Positions 60,277 to 64,000 of a DNA stretch of 64,000 nt are shown here, piece after piece. Location: positions 1,922,001 to 1,986,000 of the forward strand of contig NZ_JABWRB020000001.1 of assembly GCF_014268745.2 (NCBI RefSeq). The letters run 5' to 3'. A program made the translations under genes and the position numbers. Within the stretch, counting starts at the first letter, position 1; each line of letters opens with the position of its first letter. The stretch comes from Pseudomonas zanjanensis (lineage in GTDB: Bacteria; Pseudomonadota; Gammaproteobacteria; Pseudomonadales; Pseudomonadaceae). Below the pieces are notes generated by a model. The model was not told where the DNA came from. It searched no databases and saw only the letters and a program-made list of their open reading frames with translations.

Positions 60277-61665
60277 ATGAGTGCGCCTTCCTATTTGCAC
60301 CGGCTGAGTCTCGCCCTCAACGCCCGCGACGGTGAGTTGCGTCCGGCGCTGTGCGGGTTCCTGCTGTTCCTTTGCCTCTTCACCGGTTACTTCATGCTGC
60401 GCCCAATCCGTGAATCGATGGGCATCGCGGCGGGAGTGGAGAACTTGCAATGGCTGTTTACCGCGACCTTCCTGGTCATGCTGGCGGCCGTGCCGTTGTT
60501 CGCCTGGCTCAGTTCCCGAGTGCCACGCCTGCGCCTGATCGACTGGGTGTACGGCTTCTTCGGCTTCAACCTGCTGATGTTCGTCGAGCTGTTCCAGTTC
60601 CAGCCGGACAGTGTCTGGCTGGCCCGGGTCTTTTACGTCTGGATTTCGGTCTATAACTTGTTCGTCGTCTCCGTGGCCTGGAGCCTGATGGCGGATGTAT
60701 TCGACAGCGAGCAGGCCAAGCGTCTGTTTGCCTTCATCGCCGCGGGCGCCAGCGTCGGCGGCCTGTTGGGGCCGGCCCTGAGCGCGTTGCTCATCGGTCC
60801 GCTCGGCGCTTCGGGGTTGATGTTTCTGGCGGCCTTGTTGCTCGGCGTCACGCTGGTCTTGAAACGGGCATTGATGGCATGGCGCGAAAAGGGCGGGGCT
60901 GGCCGTCTTGGCGCCGCGCCGACGCAACATCCCCGGCAGCCCTTGCAGGGCAACCCGTTCAGCGGTTTGACGGCCGTGCTCGGGTCGCCTTACCTGTTGG
61001 GCATTGCCGGGTTTGTCGTGTTGTTGGCGACGGTCAGCACTTTTCTCTATTTCGAGCAGGCGCGCCTGGTGGCCGAGCATTATCCGGATCGCGAAGCGCA
61101 AGTGCGCATCTTCGGCACCATCGATATCGTCGTGCAGGCCGGGGCGTTGCTGTCCCAGCTGTTCATCACCGGCCGTATCGCGCCGAAGCTGGGGGTGCGC
61201 GCCTTGCTGGCCATCGTGCCGCTGCTGATGTGCATCGGCTTCCTGGGCCTGGCGTTGGCGCCGGGGTTCGCGCTGCTGGTGGCGCTGATGATCGTGCGGC
61301 GGATCGGCGAGTACGCGTTCGTCCGACCGGGCCGGGAAATGTTGTTCGCGCCACTGGATGCCGAGAGTAAATACAAGGCCAAGAACTTTATCGACACCGT
61401 GGTCTATCGTGCGGGTGACGCCATGAGCGGCTGGATCAAGAGTCTGCTTGACCTGCTGGGGCAAGGCGCCGGCCCGGTCGCTGTGGTGGGCGCGGGTTGC
61501 GCGTTGCTGTGGGGCTACTTGGGTTGGCAACTGGGACGACAGGCCGATTATGCCGCTTCGAGGGAACAGCGCTTGGCGGTCATCGCGGCCAGGGATAAAG
61601 ACCGAGCCGACCAGGAGGAATCCCACTCTATTGTCCATGGCGTTGTTGCGGCGAGTGAAAGGTGA
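60277..61665 (+). CDS. Npt1/Npt2-type nucleotide (NTP/NDP exchange) transporter
   Basis: This 462-residue protein has about 11-12 membrane helices and the Npt-family start L-N-A-R-D-G-E-L-R-P-A-L then F-M-L-R-P-I-R-E-S-M-G near residue 40, with a later R-R-I-G-E-Y-A-F-V-R-P-G-R-E-M-L-F. The family includes the ATP/ADP exchangers of obligate intracellular bacteria; homologues in free-living Pseudomonas have unproven substrates. It is 67 bp after the SDR gene and closely followed by the lipoprotein gene. Confidence 0.82.
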   Translation: MSAPSYLHRLSLALNARDGELRPALCGFLLFLCLFTGYFMLRPIRESMGIAAGVENLQWLFTATFLVMLAAVPLFAWLSSRVPRLRLIDWVYGFFGFNLLMFVELFQFQPDSVWLARVFYVWISVYNLFVVSVAWSLMADVFDSEQAKRLFAFIAAGASVGGLLGPALSALLIGPLGASGLMFLAALLLGVTLVLKRALMAWREKGGAGRLGAAPTQHPRQPLQGNPFSGLTAVLGSPYLLGIAGFVVLLATVSTFLYFEQARLVAEHYPDREAQVRIFGTIDIVVQAGALLSQLFITGRIAPKLGVRALLAIVPLLMCIGFLGLALAPGFALLVALMIVRRIGEYAFVRPGREMLFAPLDAESKYKAKNFIDTVVYRAGDAMSGWIKSLLDLLGQGAGPVAVVGAGCALLWGYLGWQLGRQADYAASREQRLAVIAARDKDRADQEESHSIVHGVVAASER

Positions 61666-61670
61666 TGCGG

Positions 61671-62171
61671 ATGAGTGTGAAAGATAAGGTACTGGCAGTC
61701 GGTGCGATCGTTGCCTTATCGGCATGCTCCAGCGTGTTTACGGGCAAAGAAAACGCTTTGGTCGGGACATGGCGCATGGTCAGTGCAACCGTTGAGAGCC
61801 AGGGCAGCAAGGCCGATGCTTACGGCCCCGACCCTCATGGCTGGCTCGTCTTCACCCCAGAGCTGACGTTTGTCGAAGTGCTCACTGACCCGCGCGTGCC
61901 GGTGTTTCGTTCCAATGTGCGTGGTGAAGGCACCGATGAGGAAAACCGGGCAGCGATGGCGGGGAGCATCGGTTTCTTCGGGCGATATACCGTCGACCAG
62001 AACGGTGAGTTCTCAGGCAACACTGTCAAAGGGTCTACGTTCCCGAACTGGGTGGGCGCTGTGCGTACCCGGGACGACCTGCAGTTGAAGGTCGACGGCG
62101 ACCGGATGGTGGAAGACTTTCGCCGCCCGGATGGGGCGAAGGTACACATCGTCTTTGAGCGTGTACGGTAA
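61671..62171 (+). CDS. lipocalin-like lipoprotein
   Basis: A 166-residue lipoprotein: M-S-V-K-D-K-V-L-A-V-G-A-I-V-A-L-S-A-C with the lipobox Cys at 19 and Ser next, so outer-membrane sorting is expected. The mature part reads L-V-G-T-W-R-M-V-S-A-T-V-E and G-W-L-V-F-T-P-E-L-T-F, a lipocalin-like (Lipocalin_5) barrel. The ATG at 61671 has AAAGGTG upstream; a GTG at 61662 overlapping the transporter stop is possible. It ends the local gene group. Confidence 0.85.
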   Translation: MSVKDKVLAVGAIVALSACSSVFTGKENALVGTWRMVSATVESQGSKADAYGPDPHGWLVFTPELTFVEVLTDPRVPVFRSNVRGEGTDEENRAAMAGSIGFFGRYTVDQNGEFSGNTVKGSTFPNWVGAVRTRDDLQLKVDGDRMVEDFRRPDGAKVHIVFERVR

Positions 62172-62201
62172 CGCCGTTCACTTAAGGCAATCGGCAAACC
62201 C

Positions 62202-62361
62202 GTGGCCAGAGATTGCTCCCGCTGGGCCTGTAGGAGCTGTCGAGCGAAGCGAGGCTGCGATCTTTCCCCCGGCATTTGAGTATCAAGGGAAAGATCAAAA
62301 TCAAAAGATCGCAGGCTTCGCCAGCTCCTACAGAACCCAGCGGGAGCAATCTCTGGCCACA
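62202..62361. repeat. nested REP element with changed but still matching outer arms
   Basis: Outer arms GTGGCCAGAGATTGCTCCC and GGGAGCAATCTCTGGCCAC differ from the usual GTGGCGAGGGAGCTTG form on both sides, yet remain complementary. Inside is a TGTAGGAGCTG/CAGCTCCTACA pair with GATCTTT/AAAGATC. It is the reverse complement of the 19555-19707 element apart from the outer arms. Confidence 0.85.
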
Positions 62362-62381
62362 GGTTCATCATTGGCTCGCCG

Positions 62382-63743
62382 TTAGCGTGGAGCGAGGTGC
62401 AAGGCCTGCTCCATGCTCGCCAGTTTGATTTGGGTTTCCTCGTACTCATCGGCCGGTCGAGACCCCTGGACAATCCCGCAGCCTGCGAACAAGTGGCAAT
62501 GCAAAGGTGTCATCAGCGCCGAACGCAAGGCCACCAGGAAATCGCCGTTGCCCCGGGCGTCCAGCCAACCCACGGGCGCGGCGTACCAGCCCCGGTCGAA
62601 GCCCTCGTGCCGCCGAATGAAGGCCATGGCCGTCGCCGCTGGCAAACCTCCAACCGCTGGGGTGGGGTGCAAGGCCTGGATGCCGTCCAGCAAACTACAC
62701 CCCTCTACAAGCCGGGCGCTGATCGGGCTGCTCAGATGCTGCACCGTGGCCAGTTTCAGCAGTTCGGGTCGGGTGGCCGCTTGCAGGTCGCTGACGATGC
62801 CACTCAAGCCTTGCAGGATGGTCTGCACCACCAGTTGATGTTCATGCAGTTCCTTGGGGTCCGCCAACAAACCTGCGCCCACTTGCTGGTCTTCCTCGGA
62901 CGTTGGGGCGCGGCGCGCGCTACCGGCGAGGGCGTGGGTGCTCAGGTGGCCTTCCCGGCAACTGAGCAGCCGCTCCGGGGTGGCGCCCATGAAACAGCTG
63001 CCTGCGCGGTGCAAGGCGAACAGATGGGATGAGTTGCGCCGCTCGTGCAGCCGACGCATGACGGCGCCGCTATCGAGGGCGGCGTCCAGCTGATATTCGA
63101 TATGGCGAGCGAGCACCACTTTGCTCAGCTCGCCGCTGTCGATGGCCTGCAAGGCGTTGGCGACCTTGGCTTGCCACTGGGGCGCGGGCAATGCGGTGCG
63201 TTCGATCACCTCCGGGTGCGATGCGAGCGAGCGTGGCGACGCGAAAAGCTGTTGGTGCGCCGCCACGCTGGCGCGCGCCAATGCGGCCGGATCGCTGCCG
63301 GGTTCCACCACGCATTGGCAACGCAGCCAGCGGCCGTCGCGGTCCTCGCTGAGCAGCCATTGGGCCAGGTGAAAGCTGGCATCGGCGAACGGCGCCCAAT
63401 GTGGCGCGCAAGGTTGTTGCGTGTCGAAACGCATGCCGCCCAGCAGCAGCGGTGGATGGGCGCCGTCGATCACCGCGTCGGCACACAGCGCGAACCAATG
63501 ACGGTTCACCTCGGCCAATCGCTGGGGGCCCGTGGCTTCGATCTGCCAGGCGCAGCCCAGACCGAACAGAGCCAGGCCCGGTGAATGAGCACACCAGAAA
63601 AAGCCCTGCCGGTGCGTTTCGTAAAGCACTAGGGGATCAAGGTTCGGTGCAGGGCGCGAACTCACGGCGACAACGGGCCGCTGATGCTTCAGCGCGAGCT
63701 GGTGCGCAGCTTCGAACACACTCAGTAAGGCGGCTTCGTTCAT
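62382..63743 (-). CDS. pchA: isochorismate synthase (PchA/MenF family)
   Basis: A 453-residue chorismate-utilising enzyme: the general-base Lys lies in S-K-V-V-L-A-R-H near residue 212, with G-A-T-P-E-R-L-L near 258, H-L-S-S-P-I-S-A-R-L near 345, G-C-G-I-V-Q-G-S and E-Y-E-E-T near the end. It converts chorismate to isochorismate, the first step to salicylate for pyochelin-type siderophores. Its ATG overlaps the pchB stop by four bases, the pchB-pchA order of pch operons. The siderophore itself lies off the window. Confidence 0.9.
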   Translation of the reverse strand: MNEAALLSVFEAAHQLALKHQRPVVAVSSRPAPNLDPLVLYETHRQGFFWCAHSPGLALFGLGCAWQIEATGPQRLAEVNRHWFALCADAVIDGAHPPLLLGGMRFDTQQPCAPHWAPFADASFHLAQWLLSEDRDGRWLRCQCVVEPGSDPAALARASVAAHQQLFASPRSLASHPEVIERTALPAPQWQAKVANALQAIDSGELSKVVLARHIEYQLDAALDSGAVMRRLHERRNSSHLFALHRAGSCFMGATPERLLSCREGHLSTHALAGSARRAPTSEEDQQVGAGLLADPKELHEHQLVVQTILQGLSGIVSDLQAATRPELLKLATVQHLSSPISARLVEGCSLLDGIQALHPTPAVGGLPAATAMAFIRRHEGFDRGWYAAPVGWLDARGNGDFLVALRSALMTPLHCHLFAGCGIVQGSRPADEYEETQIKLASMEQALHLAPR

Positions 63744-64000
63744 ACGGCCGCGCTCTTTTTTTGCAGCCAGAACGCCGTTTGTTCCGCGATGTACCAGTGG
63801 ATGACCTGATTGAACAGGCCCTCGACGAATTCACCGTCCAGCCCCGCCTCCTGCGCCCACTGCCGGCGCTGCGGCAACATCGCCGCGACGCGGTCCGGTG
63901 CGGCGATACTGGCCTGGTCGGGCTTGAACGACGAGGCCGCCTTGACGTACTGCATGCGCAGCCCCAGGGCATCGATGATCTGTCGGTCGAGGATGTCGAT
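63740..64000 (-). CDS. pchB: isochorismate pyruvate lyase / chorismate mutase PchB-like (partial, C-terminal 86 residues)
   Basis: The C-terminal 86 residues read I-D-I-L-D-R-Q-I-I-D-A-L-G-L-R-M-Q-Y-V-K-A-A-S, then P-D-R-V-A-A-M-L-P-Q-R and F-V-E-G-L-F-N-Q-V-I-H-W-Y-I-A-E-Q, the AroQ-fold pattern of PchB/PmsB, which makes salicylate from isochorismate. The start is off the right edge. It overlaps pchA by four bases. With FecR at the left edge, the window is bounded by iron-related genes, probably by chance. Confidence 0.92.
   Translation of the reverse strand: MDILDRQIIDALGLRMQYVKAASSFKPDQASIAAPDRVAAMLPQRRQWAQEAGLDGEFVEGLFNQVIHWYIAEQTAFWLQKKSAAV

Noticed and set aside
60187..61725. Minus-strand 512-residue frame opposite the nucleotide transporter
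   Set aside because: Gln/Arg/His-rich antisense of a membrane protein gene, without ribosome site or domain.
1..64000. Prophage, genomic island or integrative element
   Set aside because: No integrase, transposase, attachment duplication or tRNA-adjacent junction is visible; the accessory parts (toxins, T6SS island) lie in otherwise ordinary chromosome.

Overview
The window is a GC-rich stretch of a Pseudomonas chromosome, most likely from the P. fluorescens complex. The pointers are the vanAB genes, a vgrG1b-type T6SS island in the same order as P. aeruginosa PA0095-PA0101, DUF2790 and DUF6543 proteins, a pchBA pair, and dense REP-type palindromes of the GGCGAGGGAGCTTGCTCCC type. No integrase, transposase, rRNA, tRNA or CRISPR array is visible. 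Both ends cut through genes: a FecR-like anti-sigma factor on the left and a pchB-like gene on the right.

Layout. 1-5.4 kb: partial fecR and a 1603-residue DUF6543-type toxin-like protein ending in a zincin-like domain. 5.6-10.5 kb: piperideine/pyrroline-2-carboxylate reductase (dpkA), a GntR regulator (probable VanR), the vanillate demethylase operon vanAB and a divergent GlcG/HbpS-like gene; two GGATCC-centred operators lie at the vanA promoter. 10.5-13 kb: a triple 134-bp repeat, an AraC regulator, a LysE exporter and a Cys-rich copper storage protein behind a CusR/CopR-like box. 13.3-18.4 kb: a second giant DUF6543-type protein with leucine-rich repeats. 18.5-23.5 kb: rRNA-type methyltransferase, two divergent L,D-transpeptidases, a quinone-reductase-like flavoprotein and its divergent TetR. 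23.7-28.6 kb: a CheB-CheR-PAS-kinase-receiver fusion and a Yip1 membrane protein. 28.7-33.2 kb: small stress/metabolic genes (PncC, DUF421, SDR, VOC, MalY-type lyase). 33.4-39.7 kb: a chemoreceptor with a His-rich multi-TM sensor, a sterol-desaturase/flavin-reductase pair with a divergent AraC, a secreted epoxide-hydrolase-like enzyme and a YkgJ protein. 39.8-46.9 kb: an AraC gene behind a 57-bp dyad, a two-subunit molybdenum hydroxylase, an MFS/LysR divergent pair and an SDR. 47-55.2 kb: the T6SS vgrG1b-type island. 55.7-62.2 kb: a ParDE-like toxin-antitoxin pair, a heavy-metal two-component system, DUF2790, an SDR with a signal peptide, an Npt-type nucleotide transporter and a lipoprotein. 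62.4-64 kb: isochorismate synthase and isochorismate pyruvate lyase for salicylate.

How the parts fit. The T6SS island looks like one transcription unit (vgrG, adaptors, PAAR-like GHH nuclease, immunity candidate, TIGR02270), with gene junctions that overlap by one base or are separated by at most 21 bases. The immunity candidate shows a roughly 41-residue periodicity that predicts a seven-bladed beta-propeller, and the ketosynthase-like partner lacks the catalytic Cys and His. The two-component system at 56.4 kb and the copper storage gene at 12.7 kb share a TGACAA-N2-(T/A)TGT-type box and may be one copper response. Several REP pairs occur as reverse complements of each other, one pair closely bracketing the SDR/VOC module at 30.4-31.9 kb. 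Novelty is most likely in the two giant toxin-like proteins, the T6SS pseudo-ketosynthase and immunity protein, the large dyad upstream of the AraC gene at 39.9 kb, and the nested repeats.
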